From Clostridium sp. BJN0013 (GTDB lineage Bacteria; Bacillota; Clostridia; Clostridiales; Clostridiaceae): a stretch of 64,000 bases of DNA. Both the position numbers and the translations under genes were made by a program. The stretch lies in NCBI RefSeq assembly GCF_040939125.1, contig NZ_CP162495.1, forward strand, positions 3,224,001-3,288,000, in the 5' to 3' direction. Within the stretch, counting starts at the first letter, position 1; every line of letters begins with the position of its first letter. This document shows, piece by piece, positions 40,051 through 49,545 of the stretch. Under the pieces are notes generated by a model, which searched no databases, was not told the DNA's origin, and saw only the letters and a list, made by a program, of their open reading frames with translations.

Positions 40051-40958
40051 TCTGATATTAGATTAACAGTTCTAACTCCTTCCAAATCCGGCTCAAGTAA
40101 AATTACATTCCATTTATCTTTAAGTCCACTTAAATACTTTTTCATAGATATGACAAATTCATCTTCATTTTTATCCAATACGGCCATAAGTGTAGAGCCT
40201 GAGCCACTTATAAACTCACCTATAGAACCAAATTCCTTTGCTCTTTTAAAAATATCATCAGAATTTCTTATTAAATTTTTTCTATAAGGCTGATGAATTT
40301 TATCTTGAAAACATGTTCTAAGTTTATCAAATTCCCCATTATAAAGAGCACTTACAAGCATAGCACATCTCGATATATTAAATATACATTCTTCTTTCAA
40401 ATAGGACTTAGGTAAAACTTTTCTAGAAAGAGCTGTATTCACCTGAAAAGGAGGTATCATAGCCACAAATTTTAACTGCTTAGGTAAATCTATCTTAGAA
40501 TATTTTATATCCTCTCCCACTCTTAAAGATACTACCATACCACCTACTATTGCAGGCACTACATTATCTGGGTGACCTTCTATTTTAGTAGCTAAGGCAA
40601 TTATATCTTTTAGGTTCAATTTATTTCTCATAATCTCATTTGCTATTTTTATGCCTCCAACTATACAAGCAGAACTACTTCCAAGTCCTCTAGAAATAGG
40701 CACATCACACTTGACTACATTTATTTTAAATCCTTTATAAGGATATTTTTCTTTATTCATGGTTTCTATTATACTTTTATATATAAGATTATTTCCAAAA
40801 TCCTCCTCAGATTTTAGCCCATTATTATATATTTCTGTTTCTCCAGTTATTTCTTCTACTTCAATTTCATTATATAACTTTAAAGCCATACCCAAAGTAT
40901 CAAATCCCGGTCCCATATTTGCAGTAGTAGCCGGTATTCTAACTTTCACTTTAGCCAT
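40041..40958 (-). CDS. thrB: Homoserine kinase
   Basis: ATP-dependent phosphorylation of homoserine in threonine synthesis; GHMP kinase superfamily. About 305 residues from the ATG at 40958, nine bases after GGAGG; a TTG two codons upstream is too close. VRIPATTANMGPGFDTLG at the N-terminus and the ATP loop PISRGLGSSSACIVGG are complete. Downstream of hom, forming hom-thrB under T-box control. The last four codons including the stop lie in repeat R6. Confidence 0.96.
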   Translation of the reverse strand: MAKVKVRIPATTANMGPGFDTLGMALKLYNEIEVEEITGETEIYNNGLKSEEDFGNNLIYKSIIETMNKEKYPYKGFKINVVKCDVPISRGLGSSSACIVGGIKIANEIMRNKLNLKDIIALATKIEGHPDNVVPAIVGGMVVSLRVGEDIKYSKIDLPKQLKFVAMIPPFQVNTALSRKVLPKSYLKEECIFNISRCAMLVSALYNGEFDKLRTCFQDKIHQPYRKNLIRNSDDIFKRAKEFGSIGEFISGSGSTLMAVLDKNEDEFVISMKKYLSGLKDKWNVILLEPDLEGVRTVNLISDKS

Positions 40959-41095
40959 ATTCAACTTCCTCCCAATTGATAAAAATATTTTTTATAAAGA
41001 TACCTTGGAAAACAAATTCTGCTAATAATCATTACATTAACGAATACTATGTAACTAAACTAGTAATACGCCAGCTATTCATTTGGATGTACTTC

Positions 41096-42337
41096 TCAGT
41101 GTAGAACTAACAATTTTTTAACATCGCAGGCTTCTCCTTTTGATTTGACTTTTTCAATATAATTATCTATACAGATCTCATTATCTGCATTGACAAAAGC
41201 TACTACTTCTTCTTTATTTTCAGAAAAAGTACTAGATAAAATATAACAGCTTTTAAAACTTGAGGATATGCCTTGTATAATTTTTACTCTATTTTGTGTT
41301 TTTACTCTAAGAAGCCATTTTCCCTTTAATCTCCAACTCTTATCTACGTCTGCCTTTTCACTGCTAAAAGTAATACATTTTTCCCTCTTTTGTTCAATTA
41401 TATCTGCTATATCTGCAAACACTGCACTGGCAGTAGGAAACATTCCTGCACCCTTTCCTGAAAACATAACGTCTCCCACAGCATCCCCTTCTACCAAAAT
41501 AGCATTATATTCATCCTCAATTTTTCCAAGAACAGAATCTTCTTTTACCATAACAGGCATAACTGTAGCATAAATATGTTTATCGCTTAGTTTACTAATT
41601 CCCATTAATTTTATACTGCATTTTTCCATTTTAGCATATTTAAAATCATATTCATCAATTTCTGTAATTCCCTCTATATTTATGTCCTTCCAGTTTACCC
41701 TCTTATTGTACGCAATGGTAGATAAAATTGAAAGTTTCCTAGCTGCATCATATCCTTTAACATCTGATTCTGGATTGGCTTCTGCAAATCCTAATTTTTG
41801 TGCAAGTTCCAGTGCTTCTTCATAGTTCATGCCATTATGATTCATTTTAGACAATATAAAATTAGTGGTACCATTTAATATGGATTTTATACTCTTTATT
41901 TTATTCCCTATAAGACATTCATTTATTGACTTAAGTATAGGTATTCCTCCTCCTACACTGGCTTCAAAATGAATGGTAACTCCATTTTTCTTTGCTATCT
42001 GTAAAAGTTCATAACCATATTCCGCAATTAAATCTTTATTAGCTGTAACTACATGTTTTTTCATATTTAAAGCCCTTTTTACATATTCATAGGATGGATC
42101 AAGCCCCCCCATAGCTTCAACTATAATGTCCACTTTTTCTTTGAAAATATCATCTATATCTTCTGTTAGGAGTTCTTTGTTCTTATTGTTTGTGTGCTTA
42201 CTAATGTTTCTAACCAAAATTTTTGATAATATCAATTCTTCATTTAATTCATTTTTGAATTTATCCTTATTTCTAAATATAAGTTCAGCCACCCCACTGC
42301 CTACTACACCATATCCAAGCATTGCTATATTAGCCAT
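41096..42337 (-). CDS. hom: Homoserine dehydrogenase
   Basis: NAD(P)-dependent reduction of aspartate semialdehyde, the branch point to threonine and methionine. About 413 residues from the ATG at 42337 (MANIAMLGYGVVG), after AAGGAGG; the open frame extends back through the T-box terminator but that is not coding. Rossmann G-x-G-x-x-G, catalytic Lys in ATANKDLIAEYG and NPESDVKGYDAARK, and a C-terminal ACT domain (about 345-413). thrB follows. Confidence 0.96.
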   Translation of the reverse strand: MANIAMLGYGVVGSGVAELIFRNKDKFKNELNEELILSKILVRNISKHTNNKNKELLTEDIDDIFKEKVDIIVEAMGGLDPSYEYVKRALNMKKHVVTANKDLIAEYGYELLQIAKKNGVTIHFEASVGGGIPILKSINECLIGNKIKSIKSILNGTTNFILSKMNHNGMNYEEALELAQKLGFAEANPESDVKGYDAARKLSILSTIAYNKRVNWKDINIEGITEIDEYDFKYAKMEKCSIKLMGISKLSDKHIYATVMPVMVKEDSVLGKIEDEYNAILVEGDAVGDVMFSGKGAGMFPTASAVFADIADIIEQKREKCITFSSEKADVDKSWRLKGKWLLRVKTQNRVKIIQGISSSFKSCYILSSTFSENKEEVVAFVNADNEICIDNYIEKVKSKGEACDVKKLLVLH

Positions 42338-42396
42338 ATTATTGCCCTCCTTCTTATTTAACACTTTTAAATAAATAATTAATTCCCTTGTCATGA

Positions 42397-42730
42397 AAAT
42401 AAAAAACTCTTCCCACATGGGACGAGTTTTATCGCGATTCCACCCAAATTAACAGTAATATTTAACAATATTTAATTAAAATTATTTTATACACATACCC
42501 CAAATTATGTGTATTAATAGATAATGCTATCCTTATTACAATTTTCCTACTGTTATCTCCATATCCATAACGCAGATCCGCGGAAATACTTAATTAAAAT
42601 TTCAGTATACGACTCAAAGGTGGTTTTCAATAATTCTTCCTTAAGGAACATTTCAGCCGTTGAATTCCTCTCTCTTTAAAGTAGTGTATTATTTACTCTT
42701 CCTCTTCACAGTTTTATTTATATATAATTT
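42397..42730 (-). promoter_or_regulatory. T-box riboswitch upstream of hom-thrB (probably tRNA-Thr)
   Basis: On the minus strand the T-box core GGGTGGAATCGCG (consensus GGGTGGNACCGCG) lies at 42445-42433, followed by a terminator hairpin AAAACTCGTCCCA / TGGGAAGAGTTTT and T-tract (42430-42397). Upstream, stem I candidates include AACCACC at 42625-42619, giving ACC (Thr) as a likely specifier, which matches the hom-thrB genes it precedes. The 5' end is approximate and the specifier is inferred without folding. Confidence 0.88.
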
Positions 42731-42797
42731 CATACAACTAAACTATCACAGGTATTTAAAATAACTACATGGATGGATATATTACTAAACATCTTTT

Positions 42798-43235
42798 TTA
42801 CTCTACTGCAACTAAATTTACTTTTATTACACCTTTTAAGATTTTTATATCTTCCATCAATTCATTAACTTCAACTTCCAACTGAGAAGCATCGAAGGTT
42901 ATAGATACATTAGCAGCATTATTAATAGGTATATCTTGATTTATAGTAAGAATATTTCCTTTCTTCTGTGCTATACTATCAAGTATTTTTGATAATGTCC
43001 CTGCTTTATGCGCTAAAGTTAATCCCAGAGTTATTTTATGCCCTGCCATACCTTCAGACAAGGTAAAAACTGAATCTCTATATTTATAATAAGTACTTCT
43101 ACTTATACCTACTTGCTTTACTCCTTCTGATATATCCTTCACATCACCAGTCCTAAGAAGTTCCTTTACCTTTACCACTTTGTCAAATACATCAGGAAGT
43201 ATATTAGTATCAATTATAAGAAATTTATTTTTCAT
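42798..43235 (-). CDS. ACT-domain protein (PheB/UPF0735 type)
   Basis: 145 residues from the ATG at 43235 after AAGGTG. An N-terminal helix-turn-helix-like part (KQVGISRSTYYKYRDSVF) and a C-terminal ACT domain (AHKAGTLSKILDSIAQ ... AANVSITFD), which binds amino acids. It is upstream of the T-box and hom; in Bacilli the homologue lies beside hom or obg. Probably an amino-acid-sensing regulator, not proven. Confidence 0.85.
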   Translation of the reverse strand: MKNKFLIIDTNILPDVFDKVVKVKELLRTGDVKDISEGVKQVGISRSTYYKYRDSVFTLSEGMAGHKITLGLTLAHKAGTLSKILDSIAQKKGNILTINQDIPINNAANVSITFDASQLEVEVNELMEDIKILKGVIKVNLVAVE

Positions 43236-43253
43236 AAGCTCACACCTTGTCCG

Positions 43254-43281
43254 CAATTGAAAAACATGTGTTTTTCAATTG
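43254..43281. promoter_or_regulatory. 13-bp palindrome upstream of the ACT-domain gene
   Basis: CAATTGAAAAACA, TG, TGTTTTTCAATTG. A perfect 13-bp inverted repeat with two-base centre, 19 bases upstream of the start codon. It has the form of an operator, possibly for the ACT/HTH protein itself. Confidence 0.55.
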
Positions 43282-43350
43282 AATATATGAATTATATTAT
43301 CATATGTAAAATAAATATTCAATAACTTTATGAAAAAACTTACTATAAAA

Positions 43351-43393
43351 TTAAATTCCAGTAAAATAAATTGTTCATTTTACTGGAATTTAA
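43351..43393 (-). terminator. Hairpin terminator at the end of the microcompartment operon
   Basis: Perfect 17-bp stem (TTAAATTCCAGTAAAAT and complement) with a nine-base loop, about 60 bases past the last pduT stop. On the minus strand it is followed by TTTTATAG. It isolates the operon from the ACT-domain gene. Confidence 0.75.
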
Positions 43394-43455
43394 TATAAAA
43401 TACTTTCTGTTCTAGTTTTTATAGTTATTAAAATTCACTTTACTTTTATGCTACA

Positions 43456-44004
43456 TTATAACAAATGTGGCAATAAATCTTTATTTGGTCCGGATATAAC
43501 TTCACTATTTACAAGCATTCCAGTTTCAAGTGAAACATTGACCCCGGCTTCTATTGCATTCTTAACTGCACTTACATCTCCTGTAAGAGTTACAAAAGAT
43601 TTTCCGCCCATTCCCATTCCTAATCTAACTTCTATAAGCTGTACATCTGCTGCTTTAGCTGCCGCATCTGCTGCAACAATACCTGTTGCCACACTAAAGA
43701 ATTCCATAACTCCTAAATCCTTTAATTTTACAACACCTGTAGCCTCATTTATTGCAGGAATTACCTGTTCATGAACATTTGGAAGTAATAACTTGTCTAC
43801 TACATGTTTTCCTCCTATGCTCACTGCTGCTTCTATTGAAGCTGTAACAGCCCCTACATTTCCTGTAATCAATACAATGTATTTACCAGGACAAATAGTC
43901 TTTGCCAGAAGTAATTCAACTTCTGCTGCCTTTATCATAGCATCTGCTGTCTTTATTCCCCTGGCTATACTGTTTAATTCTATCATTCCTATAGTTCTTA
44001 TCAT
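43456..44004 (-). CDS. pduT: PduT-type double-BMC-domain shell protein, copy B2
   Basis: Trimeric microcompartment shell protein that holds a [4Fe-4S] cluster at the trimer centre. 182 residues, two BMC domains (about 1-88 and 95-182). The cluster Cys is in TICPGKYIVL, residue 38. I start at the ATG at 44004 after GAGGTG, matching the A copies; a GTG three codons earlier is less likely. Amino-acid identical to copy B1 (47533-48081). It overlaps nothing and follows its pduS by 18 bases; last gene of the operon. Confidence 0.95.
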   Translation of the reverse strand: MIRTIGMIELNSIARGIKTADAMIKAAEVELLLAKTICPGKYIVLITGNVGAVTASIEAAVSIGGKHVVDKLLLPNVHEQVIPAINEATGVVKLKDLGVMEFFSVATGIVAADAAAKAADVQLIEVRLGMGMGGKSFVTLTGDVSAVKNAIEAGVNVSLETGMLVNSEVISGPNKDLLPHLL

Positions 44005-44021
44005 GGTTATCACCTCAACCC

Positions 44022-45353
44022 TTAAATAGCTTTTATGACTACATTTTCATTTACTTCAACAACAGTTCCATCGATGCTGGCATGTACATTTGTTCCCATT
44101 TTTCCTTCATCTATTGCCCCTATCTTCTGGCCTTTCTTAACCACATCTCCTACTTTAACAACTGCTGTAGATGGCGCACCTATACCCTGTTTCAAAGGAA
44201 TACTTACCTGTGCTGGTACCAACTCTTCATTTTCTTTATATGGTTGTCCTTTGTATTTATTCATTCCCAGTCTTGTTATTAACATACCTGTAGGAACTTT
44301 TCTGTATTCTCTTTGAGGGTCTCCTTCAAATACATCTGTAGTGTTCTTCCATTTTATACCTTTAGCTCCTAGTTGAGCTTTAACATATCCATTTATACGT
44401 CTAGGAGATAACCCATTTGGACATGCATACATTTCACATACTCCACACTGGCAGCACATTATTGCTTCCTTAAGAACCTCTTCATCGTTTCTCCCTAATG
44501 CCATAGTTCTCATTATTTTATGTGGGTGTAGTGGATGTCCAATCTGATATCTAGGACATAGTTCTGTACAATAACGACATTGTTCACAGGCTGCTTTTGC
44601 TCTGTGTACCATCTCATCTATAGTAAGTCTTTCTCTTTCAGCTACATAATGATCCTTTGGAATTACTATAATTCCTCCGTTAGTTTTTGTAATAACTGTG
44701 TTTTGTGCTTCCTCTTTTGAGATTTTCTTTCCCATCATAGGTCCGCCCATTATTACTACGTAATCGCCTACAGTGGCTCCTCCGCATTTTTCTATACATT
44801 CTGTAACTTTTGTACCTATAGGAACTTTAACTATTGCAGGACTTGCAACTTCTCCTATAACAGTTACATATTTGTATGTAACGGGCTCATCCTTAAGAGC
44901 TTCAAATACATTAAATACTGTACCTACATTTGATACCACTGCTCCTACACTTGAAGGTATTGCTCCTGGTGGTATTGTCTTTCCTGTTACTTCATAAACC
45001 AGTATCTGTTCATCCCCTGCAGGATAAAAAGTTCTGTTTAAAAACAGTTCTACTGAAGAATTTAACTTTTTTATAGACTTTGTAAGTGCATCTATTTCAT
45101 CATAATAAACTTCTTTTAAACCTATTACAATTTTTTCTGCCCCTAATGATTTTCCTATTATCTCTGTTGCACCTACTATTTCATCACTGTGATTTCTCAT
45201 TAAATATTTATCTGACTGTAATAGTGGTTCACACTCTAAACCATTTACTATGAAATATTTAACTTTGGTATTAAGCTTTACATGAGTAGGAAATCCTGCT
45301 CCTCCAGCTCCTATAATACCTGCATCTTTAATCTTTTTTAGTAAATCCATCAT
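44022..45353 (-). CDS. pduS: PduS-type RnfC-like flavin/iron-sulfur protein, copy B2
   Basis: Membrane-independent RnfC relative that passes electrons from NADH/FMN to cobalamin in Pdu systems and partners PduT. 443 residues: a GAGGAGFPTH loop (residues 15-24), SLBB fold (about 160-230), two [4Fe-4S] clusters CEQCRYCTELCP and CCQCGVCEMYACP, and a barrel-sandwich hybrid C-terminus. Two tandem ATGs; the second (45350) is better spaced from GAGGTG. Identical in protein sequence to copy B1 (48099-49430). Confidence 0.94.
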   Translation of the reverse strand: MMDLLKKIKDAGIIGAGGAGFPTHVKLNTKVKYFIVNGLECEPLLQSDKYLMRNHSDEIVGATEIIGKSLGAEKIVIGLKEVYYDEIDALTKSIKKLNSSVELFLNRTFYPAGDEQILVYEVTGKTIPPGAIPSSVGAVVSNVGTVFNVFEALKDEPVTYKYVTVIGEVASPAIVKVPIGTKVTECIEKCGGATVGDYVVIMGGPMMGKKISKEEAQNTVITKTNGGIIVIPKDHYVAERERLTIDEMVHRAKAACEQCRYCTELCPRYQIGHPLHPHKIMRTMALGRNDEEVLKEAIMCCQCGVCEMYACPNGLSPRRINGYVKAQLGAKGIKWKNTTDVFEGDPQREYRKVPTGMLITRLGMNKYKGQPYKENEELVPAQVSIPLKQGIGAPSTAVVKVGDVVKKGQKIGAIDEGKMGTNVHASIDGTVVEVNENVVIKAI

Positions 45354-45416
45354 TACACCTCTCTTACCCCTAAAGGTTGTAATATTTATACTACCGTATT
45401 TACATTGTTGTAAATG

Positions 45417-45503
45417 TTATATGTCATATCCTCCAAAGCCCATTTCTGCATAAGAAGGTGCATTCTTAACAAATATAGTAGTATCTATTTTTTCTATTTT
45501 TAG
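45417..45503 (-). pseudogene. Fossil of pduP (propionaldehyde/acetaldehyde dehydrogenase), remnant 1
   Basis: Between pduT-A2 and pduS-B2 the minus strand encodes IFVKNAPSYAEMGFGG preceded by IDTT and closely followed by a stop. This matches the conserved C-terminal block of CoA-acylating aldehyde dehydrogenases of the PduP/EutE group (pattern: I-D-T-x-I-F-V-K-N-x-P-S-Y-A-G-x-G-F-G-G). Upstream of it the frame has stops. All that remains of about 460 residues is 28. Confidence 0.78.
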
Positions 45504-45571
45504 CTAACTCTATAATACTAAATTATATTACATCCCTATAAATTATCTTGTTTAATATAATCTTATATATC

Positions 45572-46120
45572 TTACAATAAATATTGTAATAAATCTTTAC
45601 TTGGTCCGGATATAACTTCACTATTTACAAGCATTCCAGTTTCAAGTGAAATATTAACTCCAGCTTCTACTGCATTCTTAACTGCACTTACATCTCCTGT
45701 AAGAGTTACAAAGGACTTTCCTCCTACTCCTACTCCCATTCTAACTTCTATAAGCTGTACATCTGCTGCTTTAGCTGCCGCATCTGCTGCAACTATACCT
45801 GTTGCTATACTGAAGAATTCCATAACTCCTAAATCTTTTAATTGTGAAACACCTGTTGCTTCATTTATTGCAGGAATTACCTGTTCATGTACATTTGGAA
45901 GCAATAGTTTGTCTACTACATGCTGTCCTCCTATTTGTACTCCTGCTTCTATTGAAGCTGTAACAGCTCCTACATTTCCTGTAATTAATACAATGTATTT
46001 TCCTGGACAAACAGTCTTTGATAAAAGCAACTTTACTTCTGCAGCTTTTACCATGGCATCTGCTGTCTTCATTCCTCTTGCTATACTATTTAACTCTATC
46101 ATTCCTATAGTTCTTACCAT
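45572..46120 (-). CDS. pduT: PduT-type double-BMC-domain shell protein, copy A2
   Basis: 182 residues, two BMC domains, cluster-binding Cys in TVCPGKYIVL. Differs from the B copies at scattered positions (for example QIGGQHV against SIGGKHV) but is protein-identical to copy A1 (49546-50094); one synonymous base change, Phe TTT against TTC, is the only difference I saw. ATG with GAGGTG upstream. Follows pduS-A2 by 17 bases. Confidence 0.95.
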   Translation of the reverse strand: MVRTIGMIELNSIARGMKTADAMVKAAEVKLLLSKTVCPGKYIVLITGNVGAVTASIEAGVQIGGQHVVDKLLLPNVHEQVIPAINEATGVSQLKDLGVMEFFSIATGIVAADAAAKAADVQLIEVRMGVGVGGKSFVTLTGDVSAVKNAVEAGVNISLETGMLVNSEVISGPSKDLLQYLL

Positions 46121-46137
46121 GATATCACCTCAACTTT

Positions 46138-47466
46138 TTATATAGCCTTTATGACTACATTTTCATTTACTTCTATAACTTCGCCCTTAATGCTGGCATG
46201 TACATTTGTTCCCATTTTCCCTTCGTCTATTGCACCTACCATCTGTCCTACTTCTACTGTATCTCCTACAGAAACTATTGCTGTAGATGGTGCACCTATA
46301 CCTTGTTTCAATGGAATACTTACCTGTCCTGGAACTAATTCTTCTCCCTCTTTAATTGCCTGTCCCTTATATTTATCCATCTTTAATCTTGCAATTAATC
46401 TACCTGTCGGGATTCTCTTTTCTTCTCTCATTATTCTGCCTTCAAAATGGTCTGTTTCATTCTTCCATTTTATACCCTTTGCCATCATCTGTGCTTTAAC
46501 ATATGCATTCATTCTCCTTGGGGATAATCCCATAGGACATGCAAACATTTCACACACTCCACATTGACAACATATTATTGCTTCTTTTAGTGCTTCATTT
46601 CCTTCACTTAAAGCTATACCTCTCATTATCTTATGTGGATGCATAGGATGTCCAATTAAAAATCTTGGACACATATCTGTACAATAATGACATTGTATAC
46701 AGGATGATTTTGCCTTATTTATCATATGGTCTATTGATATTGTTTCTTTTTGTGCTATAAGATGATTGCTTGGAATTACTATAATTCCTCCGTTAGTTTT
46801 TGTAATAACAGTGTCTTCTGCTTCCTCTTTTGAAAGCTTCTTTCCCATCATAGGTCCACCCATTACTACTATATAATCATCTACTGTAGTACCTCCACAC
46901 TTGTCTATACATTCCATAACTTTTGTACCTATTGGAACTTTTATAATAGCAGGGCTTCCTACTTCTCCTATAACAGTTACATACTTGTATGTAACCGGTT
47001 TATCATTAATAGCATCAGCAATATTGACTACTGTACCTACATTTGATACCACTGCCCCTACGCTTGAAGGTATTGCTCCTGGTGGTATTGTCCTTCCTGT
47101 TACTTCATAAACCAATACTTGCTCATCGCCTGCAGGATAAAAAGCTTCACTTAAAAATAACTCTACTGTTGAATTTAATTTGTCTATGGACTTTTTAAGT
47201 GCTTCTATTTCAGTATGATAAGCTGATTTTAAGCCTATTACAGCATGTTCTGCTCCAATTGTTTCCCCTATTTTTTGTACAGTCTCTACTATCTGGTCAC
47301 TATAGTTTCTCATCAAATATTTATCTGACTGCAGTAATGGTTCACATTCCAAACCATTTACTATGAAATATTCAACTTTGGTATTCAATTTTACATGAGT
47401 CGGAAATCCTGCTCCTCCAGCTCCTATAATACCTGCATCTTTAATCTTTTTTAGTAAATCCATCAT
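46138..47466 (-). CDS. pduS: PduS-type RnfC-like flavin/iron-sulfur protein, copy A2
   Basis: 442 residues with the GAGGAGFPTH loop, SLBB fold, CIQCHYCTDMCP and CCQCGVCEMFACP cluster motifs. Protein-identical to copy A1 (50112-51440); about three quarters identical to the B copies, the first 30 residues almost fully. Eighteen bases before pduT-A2. Confidence 0.94.
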   Translation of the reverse strand: MMDLLKKIKDAGIIGAGGAGFPTHVKLNTKVEYFIVNGLECEPLLQSDKYLMRNYSDQIVETVQKIGETIGAEHAVIGLKSAYHTEIEALKKSIDKLNSTVELFLSEAFYPAGDEQVLVYEVTGRTIPPGAIPSSVGAVVSNVGTVVNIADAINDKPVTYKYVTVIGEVGSPAIIKVPIGTKVMECIDKCGGTTVDDYIVVMGGPMMGKKLSKEEAEDTVITKTNGGIIVIPSNHLIAQKETISIDHMINKAKSSCIQCHYCTDMCPRFLIGHPMHPHKIMRGIALSEGNEALKEAIICCQCGVCEMFACPMGLSPRRMNAYVKAQMMAKGIKWKNETDHFEGRIMREEKRIPTGRLIARLKMDKYKGQAIKEGEELVPGQVSIPLKQGIGAPSTAIVSVGDTVEVGQMVGAIDEGKMGTNVHASIKGEVIEVNENVVIKAI

Positions 47467-47532
47467 TACACCTCTCTTACCCCTAAAGTGTTGTAATACT
47501 ATACTACTCTACTTATATTATTCTTACATATT

Positions 47533-48081
47533 CTATAACAAATGTGGCAATAAATCTTTATTTGGTCCGGATATAACTTCACTATTTACAAGCATTCCAG
47601 TTTCAAGTGAAACATTGACCCCGGCTTCTATTGCATTCTTAACTGCACTTACATCTCCTGTAAGAGTTACAAAAGATTTTCCGCCCATTCCCATTCCTAA
47701 TCTAACTTCTATAAGCTGTACATCTGCTGCTTTAGCTGCCGCATCTGCTGCAACAATACCTGTTGCCACACTAAAGAATTCCATAACTCCTAAATCCTTT
47801 AATTTTACAACACCTGTAGCCTCATTTATTGCAGGAATTACCTGTTCATGAACATTTGGAAGTAATAACTTGTCTACTACATGTTTTCCTCCTATGCTCA
47901 CTGCTGCTTCTATTGAAGCTGTAACAGCCCCTACATTTCCTGTAATCAATACAATGTATTTACCAGGACAAATAGTCTTTGCCAGAAGTAATTCAACTTC
48001 TGCTGCCTTTATCATAGCATCTGCTGTCTTTATTCCCCTGGCTATACTGTTTAATTCTATCATTCCTATAGTTCTTATCAT
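47533..48081 (-). CDS. pduT: PduT-type double-BMC-domain shell protein, copy B1
   Basis: 182 residues; same protein as copy B2, with the same GTG/ATG start choice (ATG 48081 preferred). Only 66 bases separate it from pduS-A2, so the array has no room for another gene here. DNA identity with B2 starts at the run before the stop and carries through the whole gene. Confidence 0.95.
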   Translation of the reverse strand: MIRTIGMIELNSIARGIKTADAMIKAAEVELLLAKTICPGKYIVLITGNVGAVTASIEAAVSIGGKHVVDKLLLPNVHEQVIPAINEATGVVKLKDLGVMEFFSVATGIVAADAAAKAADVQLIEVRLGMGMGGKSFVTLTGDVSAVKNAIEAGVNVSLETGMLVNSEVISGPNKDLLPHLL

Positions 48082-48098
48082 GGTTATCACCTCAACCC

Positions 48099-49430
48099 TT
48101 AAATAGCTTTTATGACTACATTTTCATTTACTTCAACAACAGTTCCATCGATGCTGGCATGTACATTTGTTCCCATTTTTCCTTCATCTATTGCCCCTAT
48201 CTTCTGGCCTTTCTTAACCACATCTCCTACTTTAACAACTGCTGTAGATGGCGCACCTATACCCTGTTTCAAAGGAATACTTACCTGTGCTGGTACCAAC
48301 TCTTCATTTTCTTTATATGGTTGTCCTTTGTATTTATTCATTCCCAGTCTTGTTATTAACATACCTGTAGGAACTTTTCTGTATTCTCTTTGAGGGTCTC
48401 CTTCAAATACATCTGTAGTGTTCTTCCATTTTATACCTTTAGCTCCTAGTTGAGCTTTAACATATCCATTTATACGTCTAGGAGATAACCCATTTGGACA
48501 TGCATACATTTCACATACTCCACACTGGCAGCACATTATTGCTTCCTTAAGAACCTCTTCATCGTTTCTCCCTAATGCCATAGTTCTCATTATTTTATGT
48601 GGGTGTAGTGGATGTCCAATCTGATATCTAGGACATAGTTCTGTACAATAACGACATTGTTCACAGGCTGCTTTTGCTCTGTGTACCATCTCATCTATAG
48701 TAAGTCTTTCTCTTTCAGCTACATAATGATCCTTTGGAATTACTATAATTCCTCCGTTAGTTTTTGTAATAACTGTGTTTTGTGCTTCCTCTTTTGAGAT
48801 TTTCTTTCCCATCATAGGTCCGCCCATTATTACTACGTAATCGCCTACAGTGGCTCCTCCGCATTTTTCTATACATTCTGTAACTTTTGTACCTATAGGA
48901 ACTTTAACTATTGCAGGACTTGCAACTTCTCCTATAACAGTTACATATTTGTATGTAACGGGCTCATCCTTAAGAGCTTCAAATACATTAAATACTGTAC
49001 CTACATTTGATACCACTGCTCCTACACTTGAAGGTATTGCTCCTGGTGGTATTGTCTTTCCTGTTACTTCATAAACCAGTATCTGTTCATCCCCTGCAGG
49101 ATAAAAAGTTCTGTTTAAAAACAGTTCTACTGAAGAATTTAACTTTTTTATAGACTTTGTAAGTGCATCTATTTCATCATAATAAACTTCTTTTAAACCT
49201 ATTACAATTTTTTCTGCCCCTAATGATTTTCCTATTATCTCTGTTGCACCTACTATTTCATCACTGTGATTTCTCATTAAATATTTATCTGACTGTAATA
49301 GTGGTTCACACTCTAAACCATTTACTATGAAATATTTAACTTTGGTATTAAGCTTTACATGAGTAGGAAATCCTGCTCCTCCAGCTCCTATAATACCTGC
49401 ATCTTTAATCTTTTTTAGTAAATCCATCAT
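48099..49430 (-). CDS. pduS: PduS-type RnfC-like flavin/iron-sulfur protein, copy B1
   Basis: 443 residues, same protein as copy B2 with offset 4,077 bases. GAGGAGFPTH, CEQCRYCTELCP and CCQCGVCEMYACP are intact, so all cluster ligands are kept. The upstream spacer (116 bases to pduT-A1) contains pduP remnant 2 and differs from the matching 218-base spacer of the other unit. Confidence 0.94.
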   Translation of the reverse strand: MMDLLKKIKDAGIIGAGGAGFPTHVKLNTKVKYFIVNGLECEPLLQSDKYLMRNHSDEIVGATEIIGKSLGAEKIVIGLKEVYYDEIDALTKSIKKLNSSVELFLNRTFYPAGDEQILVYEVTGKTIPPGAIPSSVGAVVSNVGTVFNVFEALKDEPVTYKYVTVIGEVASPAIVKVPIGTKVTECIEKCGGATVGDYVVIMGGPMMGKKISKEEAQNTVITKTNGGIIVIPKDHYVAERERLTIDEMVHRAKAACEQCRYCTELCPRYQIGHPLHPHKIMRTMALGRNDEEVLKEAIMCCQCGVCEMYACPNGLSPRRINGYVKAQLGAKGIKWKNTTDVFEGDPQREYRKVPTGMLITRLGMNKYKGQPYKENEELVPAQVSIPLKQGIGAPSTAVVKVGDVVKKGQKIGAIDEGKMGTNVHASIDGTVVEVNENVVIKAI

Positions 49431-49496
49431 TACACCTCTCTTCCCCCTGAAATGTCGTAATATTTATATTACTTTTACTATTAATTATATACTTCC

Positions 49497-49540
49497 CTTC
49501 AAAGCATGTCTGCATAAGAAGGTGCATTCATAACAAATTT
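49497..49540 (-). pseudogene. Fossil of pduP, remnant 2
   Basis: Between pduT-A1 and pduS-B1 the minus strand encodes FVMNAPSYADM followed by a Leu codon and a stop. It corresponds to FVKNAPSYAEM of remnant 1 but with substitutions and a shorter flank, showing that the two spacers have decayed independently. Confidence 0.65.
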
Positions 49541-49545
49541 AAATA

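Noticed and set aside
42338-42418. N-terminal extension of homoserine dehydrogenase through the T-box terminator
   Set aside because: The terminator and T-tract lie there, and AAGGAGG clearly marks the ATG at 42337.
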